From Streptomyces vinaceus (GTDB taxonomy: Bacteria; Actinomycetota; Actinomycetes; Streptomycetales; Streptomycetaceae): a DNA stretch of 64,000 bases. Under the pieces are notes generated by a model that ran no database searches, had not been told where the DNA came from, and saw only the letters and a list, made by a program, of their open reading frames with translations. The stretch lies in NCBI RefSeq assembly GCF_008704935.1, contig NZ_CP023692.1, positions 6,111,001-6,175,000 on the forward strand, given 5' to 3'. Shown one piece after another: positions 8,626 to 16,851 of this stretch (position 1 is its first letter; every line of letters begins with the position of its first letter). A program made the translations under genes and the position numbers.

Positions 8626-9695
8626 ACGCCCTTCAACTGCTCTTCGCCCTGCTCCTGGTCCTGGCCAATGGTTTCTTCGTCGGCGCCGAGTTCGCCCTCG
8701 TCTCCGTACGGCGCAGCCAGATCGAGCCGCTCGCCAAGGAGTCCAAGCGGGCCCGCCAGGTGCTGTACGGCCTGGAGAACCTGCCGCGGATGATGGCGGC
8801 GGCCCAGTTCGGCATCACCGTCTGCTCCCTGACCCTCGGCGCGGTCGCCGAGCCGACGGTGGCCCGTCTGCTGGAGCCGCTCTTCCACGCGGCGCACATC
8901 CCGCAGGGCATGATCCACCCGCTGGGCTACGCGGTGGCGCTCGCCGCCGTCGTCTTCCTGCACCTGGTCATCGGCGAGATGGTGCCGAAGAACCTCGCCA
9001 TGGCCGCGCCGGAGAGGACCGCCCTCTGGTTCAGCCCGGGCCTCGTGGCCTTCGCCCGGCTGTGCGGGCCGGTCACCAGCGCGCTGGGCTCCTGCGCGCA
9101 CCTGGTGCTCCGCCTGTTCAAGGTGGAGCCCAAGGACGAGGTCGAGGCCGTCTACACCAGTGCCCAGCTCGGCCGGCTCGTCGAGGACTCCCGGCAGGCC
9201 GGGCTCCTGGAGCCCGGCGAGCAGGAGCGCCTGGAGGACGCACTGGAACTGGGCAGCCGCCCGGTCACCGACGTCCTGCTCGCCCGGGACCGGCTCGTCA
9301 CGGTCGGCCCCTCGGCGACCCCGCGCCAGATCGAACAGCTCACCGTCCGCACCGGCTACTCCCGCTTCCCGGTCCGCTCCGAGAACGGCGCCTTCATGGG
9401 CTACGTGCACGTGAAGGACGTACTGGACCTGGAGGACCGGGAGCGGGCCGTACCGCAGCGGGTCTGGCGGCGGATGACCACCCTGTCCGCCACCCTCCCG
9501 CTGGACGACGCGCTCAGCGTGATGCGCCGGGACGCCACCCATCTGGCCCAGGTCGCCGACCCGGCCGGGCGGGTACTGGGCCTCGTCGCCCTGGAGGACG
9601 TCCTGGAGATGCTGGTCGGCGAGGTACGCGACCCCGCGCACCGCGTCCCGGCCCGCCGGCCCGGGCCGAGGCAGACCAGCCGCGCCGGAGTGTGA
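8622..9695 (+). CDS. CNNM/CorC family membrane protein, short form
   Basis: 357 aa, paralogue of the preceding gene and translationally coupled to it. DUF21 transmembrane domain (LVLANGFFVGAEFALVSVRRSQIEPL; VIGEMVPKNLAMAAPERTAL) and a CBS pair (about residues 205-335, SRFPVRSENGAFMGYVHVKDVL, LGLVALEDVLEMLVGEV). Unlike its partner it stops right after the CBS pair and lacks the CorC_HlyC domain. The second CBS carries DPAGRVLGLVALEDV rather than VDEYGGTAG, so the nucleotide site may differ. A two-subunit transporter or regulator is likely; the ion is not known. Confidence 0.9.
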   Translation: MNALQLLFALLLVLANGFFVGAEFALVSVRRSQIEPLAKESKRARQVLYGLENLPRMMAAAQFGITVCSLTLGAVAEPTVARLLEPLFHAAHIPQGMIHPLGYAVALAAVVFLHLVIGEMVPKNLAMAAPERTALWFSPGLVAFARLCGPVTSALGSCAHLVLRLFKVEPKDEVEAVYTSAQLGRLVEDSRQAGLLEPGEQERLEDALELGSRPVTDVLLARDRLVTVGPSATPRQIEQLTVRTGYSRFPVRSENGAFMGYVHVKDVLDLEDRERAVPQRVWRRMTTLSATLPLDDALSVMRRDATHLAQVADPAGRVLGLVALEDVLEMLVGEVRDPAHRVPARRPGPRQTSRAGV

Positions 9696-9698
9696 GCC

Positions 9699-9734
9699 GC
9701 CGCCGCCCCGCGCCGATCCGCGCGGGGCGGCGGC
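9699..9734. terminator. Bidirectional terminator, 14-bp stem
   Basis: Perfect inverted repeat GCCGCCGCCCCGCG (9699-9712) and CGCGGGGCGGCGGC (9721-9734) around an 8-base loop, between the convergent CNNM pair and AAA+ gene. No T-run, as usual for Streptomyces. Confidence 0.8.
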
Positions 9735-9735
9735 G

Positions 9736-11685
9736 CTACAGCGGCGGCGGCTCCGGCCGGTCGCGGTCCTGGGGCCCCCGGCCCGACAGGACCTCCCCGT
9801 ACGCCTGCATCAGGTCCGGCAGCCGCAGCGTCGCCAGGTCGTCGCGCGAGGGCTCGCCCGGGAAGCCGGCCAGCCGCAGGTCCCGGTACGCGCAGCTCTT
9901 CTCGTACAGGGTGCGCAGGAAGCGGCCGTTGCCCAGCTCGTCGATCCAGCCCTGGTCCACCACGTGCCCGCTGATGCTGCGCAGCTCCTCCAGAGCCTCC
10001 TCGTCCCAGCAGTCCCCGTTCGAGTCCGCCAGCACCCCGCCGATCGCGGTCAGTTCCAGCGGCCGGTAGCTGGGGAAGTCCACCCGCGTGGTGAACCGCG
10101 AGGACAGACCCGGATTGGCGGCCAGCAGACGGTCCATCCCGGCCGGATAGCCGGCCAGGATGACCACGAGGTGGTCCCGGTTGTCCTCCGCCCGCTTGAG
10201 CAGCACCTGGAGCGCCTCGTCCCCGTACGCGTCGCCCTTGCTGTACCCGGTGTTGGAGAGGCTGTACGCCTCGTCCACGAACAGCACCCCGCCGATCGCG
10301 GAATCGATCAGCTCGTTCGCCTTCACGGCGGTCTGCCCGAGGAACTCGCCCACCAGGTCCGCCCGCTGGGCCTCCACCAGGTGGTCCCCGCCCAGCAGCC
10401 CGAGCGCGTAGAAGACCCGGCCCAGGATCCGCGCCACCGTGGTCTTGCCCGTGCCCGAGGGCCCGGAGAAGACGAAGTGCCGCTTCGGCGGCTGCACCGG
10501 CAGCCCCTGGCCCGCTCGCAGCCGGGCCATGTGCAGCTGCGCCGAGAGCGCCTTCACCTGCCGTTTCACCGGCTCCAGGCCCACCATCCGCTCCAGCTCC
10601 GCCAGCGCTTCGGCGAGCAGCGCCGGATCGGAGGGCCCGGCCGGCAGGCCCCCGGGCGCGGTCTGCGGGGGGACCGCCACCTTGCGGCGTACGCCCTCCA
10701 CCCGGCCCGTGCCCGGGCCGCCCGGGGCGCCGAACCGCGGATCCGGATCCGGCGCCATCAGGGGGTCCGGCTCCACCTGCCCGTCCGCCGCGACGTCCTG
10801 GACGGGGCCGCCGCCGAGGGCCACCGCCGCGAAGTCCCCGCCGACGGGGGACAGATCGTGGCCCGCGTAGCCCTCGTAGCCGGACGCGGCGTATCCGGCG
10901 TACCCGTCGGCCCCGTCCACGTAGTCGCTGTCCTCGATCGCCGTCAGCCGGGCCGCCGTGTCCATGAACGCGGGGTCCACCCGGTGCACCGCCCGGTACA
11001 GCGGCAGCGCCGCCGCGCTGCGCCCGGTGCCCTCGTGCGCCCGCGCCAGCCAGTACCGCAGCTCCTTGCGCTGAGGCTGCTCGCTGCGGCAGCGCATCAG
11101 CGCCGCCGAGAGCAGCGGCTCGGCCTGCCCGTACATCTCCAGGCGGACCCGGGCCATCCCGCCGAACAGGCCCGCCTCGATGCCCAGCAGCGGATCGTCC
11201 ACCAGCGGCTCGGTGTGCCGCACCAGCTGCTCCCAGTCCTTGACCAGGTAGGCCCGGCAGGCGTGCAGGAACCGGACCTGCGCATCGGCGTCCACCGGCG
11301 GCAGGGCGGCCAGCGCCTGGTCCAGCTCGGGGACGTGCCGGCCGTCCAGCCAGTGCGAGGCGTGGGCCAGCAGGAGGTCCCGACGGCTCTCCAGCACCGG
11401 CTGTACCCACCAGCCCAGCCAGTACCAGGAGTTCAGCGTCCGCCGGTGGCGGGCCCGCTGCTCGCCGAAGCGGTCGCGGTGGGCGTACATGCGCAATAAG
11501 GCGTTCGTGGTGTCCACCCGGAGCGCGTGCAGGCCCAGCCATGCGTCGGCCATCGAGGGATCCAGTCGTACGGCCGCCCGGAACTCCTCCTCGGCCTGCG
11601 GATAGGCGCCCATGGTGCAGGCGTCCACCCCGCGCAGCCAGGCGAGTTCGGCCGGGGCGTGCGTGCCCGGCGTGCCGAAATCCAT
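9736..11685 (-). CDS. TPR-AAA+ ATPase, CbxX/CfqX (EccA-like)
   Basis: 649 aa. The N-terminal half is helical with TPR-like repeats (AYPQAEEEFRAAVRLDPSMADAWLGLHALR; TGRSAAALPLYRAVHRVDPAFMDTAARL). A low-complexity Gly/Asp/Tyr linker follows, then one AAA+ domain: Walker A GPSGTGKTT near residue 408, Walker B GGVLFVDEAYSL near 470, and the CbxX helper segment FLGQTAVKANELIDSA. This is the architecture of EccA, the type VII secretion cytosolic ATPase, but no ecc or esx genes are in the window. ATG at 11685 is preferred over an upstream in-frame start at 11799 because GGGGGATGTG lies before it. Confidence 0.88.
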   Translation of the reverse strand: MDFGTPGTHAPAELAWLRGVDACTMGAYPQAEEEFRAAVRLDPSMADAWLGLHALRVDTTNALLRMYAHRDRFGEQRARHRRTLNSWYWLGWWVQPVLESRRDLLLAHASHWLDGRHVPELDQALAALPPVDADAQVRFLHACRAYLVKDWEQLVRHTEPLVDDPLLGIEAGLFGGMARVRLEMYGQAEPLLSAALMRCRSEQPQRKELRYWLARAHEGTGRSAAALPLYRAVHRVDPAFMDTAARLTAIEDSDYVDGADGYAGYAASGYEGYAGHDLSPVGGDFAAVALGGGPVQDVAADGQVEPDPLMAPDPDPRFGAPGGPGTGRVEGVRRKVAVPPQTAPGGLPAGPSDPALLAEALAELERMVGLEPVKRQVKALSAQLHMARLRAGQGLPVQPPKRHFVFSGPSGTGKTTVARILGRVFYALGLLGGDHLVEAQRADLVGEFLGQTAVKANELIDSAIGGVLFVDEAYSLSNTGYSKGDAYGDEALQVLLKRAEDNRDHLVVILAGYPAGMDRLLAANPGLSSRFTTRVDFPSYRPLELTAIGGVLADSNGDCWDEEALEELRSISGHVVDQGWIDELGNGRFLRTLYEKSCAYRDLRLAGFPGEPSRDDLATLRLPDLMQAYGEVLSGRGPQDRDRPEPPPL

Positions 11686-11920
11686 CACATCCCCCACAAG
11701 CCTGCCCCCGTGGTGCACAGCAACCCCCGCGTCGCGCCCGCGAGTTGTCCACTGCGCCGATGAAATCAGGGATGCATCGTACCTGCGGCCAAGCACCATA
11801 CGTAGGGTGCGGCGGGCACCGGTCGAAGGTGCACCAGGGGCGCGCGAGGTGACTCTGGGTGAAGATTTAGGGGAGGCCGGGCCCGCTCGGCGCCGGCGGG
11901 AAACCGGCCCGGGGCAGAAC

Positions 11921-11956
11921 GAAGCCCCCGATCACGGGGGAACAATCGGGGGCTTC
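11921..11956 (-). terminator. Hairpin terminator, 12-bp stem
   Basis: GAAGCCCCCGAT (11921-11932) pairs with ATCGGGGGCTTC (11945-11956) across a 12-base loop. It lies downstream of the leftward uridine-kinase-like gene and upstream of the AAA+ gene start. The rest of 11686-12063 shows no gene and should hold the AAA+ promoter. Confidence 0.75.
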
Positions 11957-12063
11957 GCGTCCGCTGCGGCCTGGAAAGACCGCGCATTCAGAACGTAAGG
12001 CCGGTGCGGGGGCCAGGTCAAGCACGTCGGTGCGGGCCCGCGTGAGCGGAGGTCCCGATCGGC

Positions 12064-12735
12064 TCAGGCCCGGGGGAATCCGTCACCTTCCGTAGCCGAA
12101 GGGGCCTTTCCGGGGGTCGCATCCGTCCCGGAAGTCCACTCGTATCCCGTACCGCTCTGGCGTACCAAAGTGTCGGCGAAGGGGCGCGAAGGATCATCCG
12201 CGAAGTGTGCGAGCTCCGCGCGCTCCCATCCGTCCCAGAAGTCGGAAAGTTCACGCCCGTCCCGATTTCGCCCGCGCCCCCAGGACTGCGCGCGCGGGGT
12301 CTCCATCCACAGCAGCCGCGCCAGATGCGGGCGCAGCGCCCGTCGCCCGGCCCCGACCCCCTCGATCAGCAGGACCGGAACCGGCTCCAGCACCCGCTCG
12401 GGACCGAACCGGCGCTCCACCCAGTCGTACGGGGCCCAGTGGGCCGCCCGCCCGGCGGCGAGCGGCTCCAGCACCTGCGCGCTCAGCCGCTCCGGCCACT
12501 CGAAGAGCTCCTCGTGGGTGGCCACGTCGTCCAGGTGCAGCACCGGCACCCCGCCCAGCGCCTCGGCGAGGAGCCCGGCGAAGGTGCTCTTGCCCGACCC
12601 GGCGTGCCCGTCGACGGCGATCAGCCGCACCGGGCCCAGCGAGGGCGGCAGGGCCGCGAGCTCGCGCGCGAGTGACGTGAGCGACTGAGGTGAGCGCTTT
12701 GACCGGCTCGACGGGGGTGACTGCTGGGGCTCCAC
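12064..12735 (-). CDS. Uridine kinase-like P-loop protein
   Basis: 223 aa. Walker A is GHAGSGKSTFAG (about residues 45-56), followed by VLHLDDV, the acceptor-binding acidic motif of the uridine kinase/phosphoribulokinase group, and VLLIEGVGAGRRAL, the Walker B-like strand and lid region. The C-terminal DGWERAELAHFADDPSRPFADTLV is typical of actinobacterial proteins annotated as uridine kinase. GTG at 12735 is the best available start, with a weak ribosome binding site. Divergent from the secreted C39-like gene. True substrate is unproven. Confidence 0.8.
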   Translation of the reverse strand: MEPQQSPPSSRSKRSPQSLTSLARELAALPPSLGPVRLIAVDGHAGSGKSTFAGLLAEALGGVPVLHLDDVATHEELFEWPERLSAQVLEPLAAGRAAHWAPYDWVERRFGPERVLEPVPVLLIEGVGAGRRALRPHLARLLWMETPRAQSWGRGRNRDGRELSDFWDGWERAELAHFADDPSRPFADTLVRQSGTGYEWTSGTDATPGKAPSATEGDGFPRA

Positions 12736-12869
12736 CCGGCCAGAGTAGGGCCCTGGCCTGCGCCGGTGCCCCGTCACCCCGACACGGCGCCGTGGCTTCG
12801 CCGCCCGGCGGACGGGAACTGGAAGGGTGGGGACCGACCCGCCGCACCGACCCTCTGGGGGCCACGCCG

Positions 12870-14303
12870 ATGACCGCACCCACGCCACGCCGGGCCCTGC
12901 TGGCCCTCGCCCTCGCGGCGGCCACGGCCGCCACCGTCCCCGGGGGCCGCGCATCGGCGGCCGCTGCCCGCGGGGAAGGCGCTCCGCAGGGCGAAGGGGA
13001 ACCGGCCGGGGGCGCGCCGGCCGCAGCCGCCGCGGTGGCCGGGGCCGACGCCGCCGCCGCCGCCCAGGTCGTCGACAACCGGTTCTGGTACGCGTACGCG
13101 CACTGGCGGGCCGGCACGCACCGCGGCACCGCCGCCCTCGCCGGCAGCCGGCCGGGCCTGGTGATCGACACCCCGGCCGGACGCACCGAGTACACCGACC
13201 CGCACACCGCGAAGAAGGGCACCTGGGAGTACGCGGTGTGGACCTCCCCGGTGCACCGCTCCGGCGTGCCCGGCACCGAGGCCATCGCCTCCTGGAACGC
13301 CCACACCCCGGCGGGCACCTGGATCCAGATCGAACTGCGTGCCACGTACGGCAGCGGCGCCGCCGGCCCCTGGTACGTGATGGGCCGCTGGGCCTCCGGC
13401 GACGGGGACATCCGCCGCACCTCCGTGGACGGCCAGACCGACGGCAGCACCACCGTGTGGACCGACACGCTCGCCGTCGACGCCCCCGCGAGGGCGAACG
13501 GCGTACGGATCGCCGCATGGCAGCTGCGCCTGACCCTGTACCGCAAGCCGGGCGCCACCCCGGGCCCGACGGTGTGGCTGGCCGGGGCCATGGTCTCCGA
13601 CGTCCCGGACCGGTTCACCGTCCCCGCCTCCGCCCCCTCGGGCACGGCCCACGAGCTGAAGGTCCCCCGCTACTCGCAGGAGGTCCACAAGGGCCGCTAC
13701 CCCCAGTACGACAACGGCGGCGAGGCCTGGTGCAGCCCCACCTCCTCCCAGATGACCATCGAGTACTGGGGCCGCAAGCCCGCCGCCGCCGATCTGGCCT
13801 GGGTCGACGCCCGCTACACCGATCCGCAGGTCTGCCACGCGGCCCGGTCCACCTACGACAGCGCGTACAAGGGCTGCGGCAACTGGCCCTTCAACGCCGC
13901 CTACGCCGCCACGTACCCCGGTCTCGCCGGGGTCGTGACCCGGCTGCGCTCCCTCACCGACCTGGAGACCCTGATCCGCTCCGGCATCCCGGTGATCACC
14001 TCGCTGTCCTTCCGCACCGAGGAACTCACCGGAGCCGGCTACGGCACCGCGGGCCACCTGATGACCGTCGTCGGCTTCACCGCCTCCGGGGACGTGGTCG
14101 CCAACGACCCGAACTCGCCCGACGACGCGGCCGTCCGCCACGTGTACAAGCGCCGGGAGTGGGAGAACGCCTGGTTGCGGACGAAGCGCCACAACTCCGC
14201 CGGAAAGGTGGCCTCCGGCTCCGGCGGCGTCTGCTACCTGTACGCCCCGGCCCGCCCGAACGCGGCTCAGATCGCGGCGCTGCGGGCCGTGGGGGTGCTG
14301 TGA
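12870..14303 (+). CDS. Secreted C39-like peptidase family protein
   Basis: 477 aa with a signal peptide (RRALLALALAAATAATVPGG, cleavage near ASA-AAA). A beta-rich N-terminal region is followed by a papain-like C39_2 domain: nucleophile C288 in GEAWCSPTSSQM, H396 in AGHLMTVVGF and D413 in VVANDPNSPDD form a plausible triad. Secreted C39-like proteins of this group lack an ABC transporter and are not bacteriocin processors; the substrate is unknown. The frame extends upstream to 12690, but ATG at 12870 fits the signal peptide. Confidence 0.87.
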   Translation: MTAPTPRRALLALALAAATAATVPGGRASAAAARGEGAPQGEGEPAGGAPAAAAAVAGADAAAAAQVVDNRFWYAYAHWRAGTHRGTAALAGSRPGLVIDTPAGRTEYTDPHTAKKGTWEYAVWTSPVHRSGVPGTEAIASWNAHTPAGTWIQIELRATYGSGAAGPWYVMGRWASGDGDIRRTSVDGQTDGSTTVWTDTLAVDAPARANGVRIAAWQLRLTLYRKPGATPGPTVWLAGAMVSDVPDRFTVPASAPSGTAHELKVPRYSQEVHKGRYPQYDNGGEAWCSPTSSQMTIEYWGRKPAAADLAWVDARYTDPQVCHAARSTYDSAYKGCGNWPFNAAYAATYPGLAGVVTRLRSLTDLETLIRSGIPVITSLSFRTEELTGAGYGTAGHLMTVVGFTASGDVVANDPNSPDDAAVRHVYKRREWENAWLRTKRHNSAGKVASGSGGVCYLYAPARPNAAQIAALRAVGVL

Positions 14304-14399
14304 CCGGAGCGCCGGAAATGGGCGTTGACCGCGGACGCAGATAAGCGCAACATAAGGTCGTAAAGGGCACATAAAGGCTTCTACAGGAGGCGGCCCGCC

Positions 14400-14822
14400 A
14401 TGACCACCCACAGCATCGAACACCACCCCGACCTCGCCGAGATGCGCTCCCGGTTCGAGCGGGTCACCAGCACCCCCGCCGCGCAGGCCGTGGAGGCACT
14501 GGCCCTCATCACGGGCCTGTACCTGGCGGCCTCGCCCTGGATCGCCGGGTTCAGCGGACTCGGCGCGCTGGCGGTCAACAACCTGATCGCCGGCGTGGCG
14601 TACTGCCTGTGCATGAGCGGACTCGGCTCCGCCTACGAACGCACCCACGCGATGGCCTGGACGGCGGTCGCCATCGGAGCCTGGACGATCGTGGCTCCGT
14701 GGGTCATCGCCGGTGACGTCAGCACCACCCGCAGCGTGGTCAGCAACGTCATCGCCGGCGGCGTCGCGCTGGTGCTCGCACTCGCCATGGCCGGCATGGC
14801 GGGCCGCAACCGCACGACCTGA
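14400..14822 (+). CDS. SPW-repeat membrane protein
   Basis: 140 aa with four hydrophobic helices in two homologous halves, each containing a Ser/Ala-Pro-Trp motif: YLAASPWIAGF (about residues 41-51) and TIVAPWVIAGD (about 96-106). This is the SPW repeat found in small bacterial inner-membrane proteins of unknown function. ACAGGAGG precedes the ATG. It follows the secreted C39-like gene by 96 bp and is closed by a large hairpin. Confidence 0.88.
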   Translation: MTTHSIEHHPDLAEMRSRFERVTSTPAAQAVEALALITGLYLAASPWIAGFSGLGALAVNNLIAGVAYCLCMSGLGSAYERTHAMAWTAVAIGAWTIVAPWVIAGDVSTTRSVVSNVIAGGVALVLALAMAGMAGRNRTT

Positions 14823-14880
14823 CCCCCGCACGCCCCGGGCCCCGACCGCGAGACGGCCGGGGCCCGGTGGCGTGCGGGGG
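14823..14880 (+). terminator. Long GC-rich terminator hairpin
   Basis: CCCCCGCACGCC followed by CCGGGCCCCG pairs with CGGGGCCCGG and GGCGTGCGGGGG, with a two-base bulge. It starts immediately after the SPW gene stop and is strong enough to isolate the next small gene. Confidence 0.75.
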
Positions 14881-14951
14881 CGCGTGATACGTGCCACGAA
14901 TGGCGATCGTCCCCTACCGCGAAAGCCGCGAACGCTGTCACATTGGACGAC

Positions 14952-15104
14952 ATGACCGCATACAGCGCCTCCCTCACCGCCCGCGCCCGGAACCTCGTCA
15001 GGACCGGCGGCCCCAAGGACCACTCCAAGTGGCTTGAGCACGTGCTCGGCTGGACGCTGGTGGTCGTCGTCGCCATGTTCGTCACGCAGGTCGGCTGGCT
15101 CTGA
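14952..15104 (+). CDS. SCO1431-family small membrane protein
   Basis: 50 aa. A basic, hydrophilic N-terminus (SLTARARNLVRTGGPKDHSKWLEH) precedes a single transmembrane helix (LGWTLVVVVAMFVTQVGWL) that ends at the last residue. It matches my memory of the streptomycete SCO1431 family, which also agrees with the synteny here. ATG at 14952 lies in a region with few alternatives. Function unknown; similar single-span peptides are often partners of membrane complexes. Confidence 0.8.
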   Translation: MTAYSASLTARARNLVRTGGPKDHSKWLEHVLGWTLVVVVAMFVTQVGWL

Positions 15105-15148
15105 CCCGCGGGGCCTGCGGGGCTCGTGGGGCCTGCGGCTGCGACCGC

Positions 15149-16087
15149 CTACGAGGCCTCCAGCCGCAGGCCCTCCGTGACGATCAGGTCCGAGGTGACC
15201 AGCGCCTGCTCCGCGCTGACCCGCGTCATGAAGACGAACGGCGGGATCACCGGGGGAGCGGGCAGTCCGTCCGGGCTGAACGTGACGCACAGCAGCCCTT
15301 CGACGCAGCCGCTGAACTTCGTCAGGTACAAGGTCACGTCGCCCCGCAGCTCAAGGGAGGCGGCGGCCAGCCCGTACTCCTCGCCGCCGTCGCGGGTGCG
15401 CAGCCGGTAGTCGGTCAGCGAGGCCGCCCGCATCCTCAGCACCAGCACCCGCAGCGGTCCGTCGGCCGTCGGGAGCTCGGTGACCCCCGCGAAGGCGAAG
15501 CCCTGCGGGGCGAAGAGCGAGGTGGTGACCGTCGGGGGAGTCCGGGGGGCCGTCGGCGGCCCGTGCGGCGCCCCCGCCGCCCTGGCCGGCGGGGCTCCCG
15601 TCGCCAGTACGGCCGCCAGCAGCACCGGCAGCACCGGCAGCACGGCGAGCGCCCGCGGGCCGCTCCCGCGCGGCCGGCCCTCGTACGGACCCTCCTCCCC
15701 GGTGGCCGCGACCGGCAGCGGTGTCCACCCGAAGGCCAGTGCGCTCCCGGCGATCCCGAGCGCCATGCCGACCAGGAACCCGCCCAGGTTGGTCGCCAGG
15801 AACGAGAGCACCGACAACAGCAGGGCGTGGACGGAGACGTACGCCCGGGCCTGCGGCAGGAACCACAGGAACAGCCCCGCCACGACAAGGGCGGCGCCGA
15901 TCCCGATCGCCGCGATCCCGCCGAGCCCCAGGCTGACCAGCACGGTCAGCGGGGACAGCGGTACCAGCAGCAGTTCGACCCCGCCCAGGACGACCAGCAG
16001 CCCGCCCCAGAACGGCCGGGTCCGGCGCCAGGCGCGCAGGCGCCGCCGCTGCCCGGCCAGCGGCAGCCGGGGGCGGCTCAGAAGCAC
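15149..16087 (-). CDS. DUF6114 membrane protein
   Basis: 312 aa. Four or five transmembrane helices in the first half (RPFWGGLLVVLGGVELLLVPLSPLTVLV, GGIAAIGIGAALVVAGLFLWFLP, VHALLLSVLSFLATNLGGFLVGMALGIAGSALAF), a linker and a further helix near 155, then an extracellular beta-rich C-terminal part. DUF6114 nearly always sits beside DUF6230, as here. GTG at 16087 overlaps the end of the upstream gene. Function unknown. Confidence 0.85.
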   Translation of the reverse strand: MLLSRPRLPLAGQRRRLRAWRRTRPFWGGLLVVLGGVELLLVPLSPLTVLVSLGLGGIAAIGIGAALVVAGLFLWFLPQARAYVSVHALLLSVLSFLATNLGGFLVGMALGIAGSALAFGWTPLPVAATGEEGPYEGRPRGSGPRALAVLPVLPVLLAAVLATGAPPARAAGAPHGPPTAPRTPPTVTTSLFAPQGFAFAGVTELPTADGPLRVLVLRMRAASLTDYRLRTRDGGEEYGLAAASLELRGDVTLYLTKFSGCVEGLLCVTFSPDGLPAPPVIPPFVFMTRVSAEQALVTSDLIVTEGLRLEAS

Positions 16088-16752
16088 TTCTCGCCGTCCA
16101 GGCCCACGCTCACCCGCATGCCCTTGAGGCGGAAGTTCCCGCCGGTCGCGGACCAGGCGTGCGATTTCACCCCGACGACCTCGATGTCCCCGGCCTGGAG
16201 CCCGAACTTGCCCGGCTCGCCCTTGACCCCGTCCACCCGGTCCAGGGTCGAGGCGTCACGGCCGATCTGCGCCGTGCCGAAGGTCGCGTCCCCGTCGAGG
16301 TCCTCGCCGTCGATGACGAGGTTGCTGGCCGTGACCTCCCCGGCCGGGCCGCCCGCCGTCAGCTTGAAGACCACCGTGCCCAGCGGGGTCCCCACCTCTG
16401 CGGACTGGCAGATGTCGGTGAGTGTGGCCTCGCCGATACCGAGCAGGGCGACCGGATGTCCCTTGCCGTCGACCGAGCGGTCCGTCTGCACGTACGAGGC
16501 CAGGCCCTTGCTGCTCAGCTTCGAGGAGGAGACCTGGAAGCTGGTGCCCGAGACGGCGAACGACGCGGCGAGCGCGCCCTGCGCCATGACGACGGCCATC
16601 GCCCCGACGGCGAGGACCGCGGGCACCGCGACGGCGGCCGACTTGCGCCAGCGCACCCGGCCTTCGCGCCCGCGCGGCGTGTCCGGGGCCGTGTCCGGGA
16701 CCCTGTCCGGTGCTCCGTCGGCGCCCGTCCCGGCGCCTGTGTTCGTGCTCAT
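16078..16752 (-). CDS. DUF6230 cell-surface protein
   Basis: 224 aa, once mis-annotated in streptomycetes as cholesterol esterase. A 35-residue basic cytoplasmic tail precedes one membrane anchor (SAAVAVPAVLAVGAMAVVMAQGALA), then a beta-rich exported domain (ASFAVSGTSFQVSSSKLSSKGLASY...). No catalytic motif is visible. Overlaps the DUF6114 start by ten bases, so the two are coupled. Divergent from a TetR regulator, whose binding could control both; that is inference. Confidence 0.85.
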   Translation of the reverse strand: MSTNTGAGTGADGAPDRVPDTAPDTPRGREGRVRWRKSAAVAVPAVLAVGAMAVVMAQGALAASFAVSGTSFQVSSSKLSSKGLASYVQTDRSVDGKGHPVALLGIGEATLTDICQSAEVGTPLGTVVFKLTAGGPAGEVTASNLVIDGEDLDGDATFGTAQIGRDASTLDRVDGVKGEPGKFGLQAGDIEVVGVKSHAWSATGGNFRLKGMRVSVGLDGEKCF

Positions 16753-16851
16753 GGAAGTGCCTCCCGTACGTCGTCCGTGCGCAGGGGAAGTGCATGAGGC
16801 AGGTCTGCCATACTGCGGGCATCCTGTGGCAGTTCGAGGCTAGGGCCGAAT

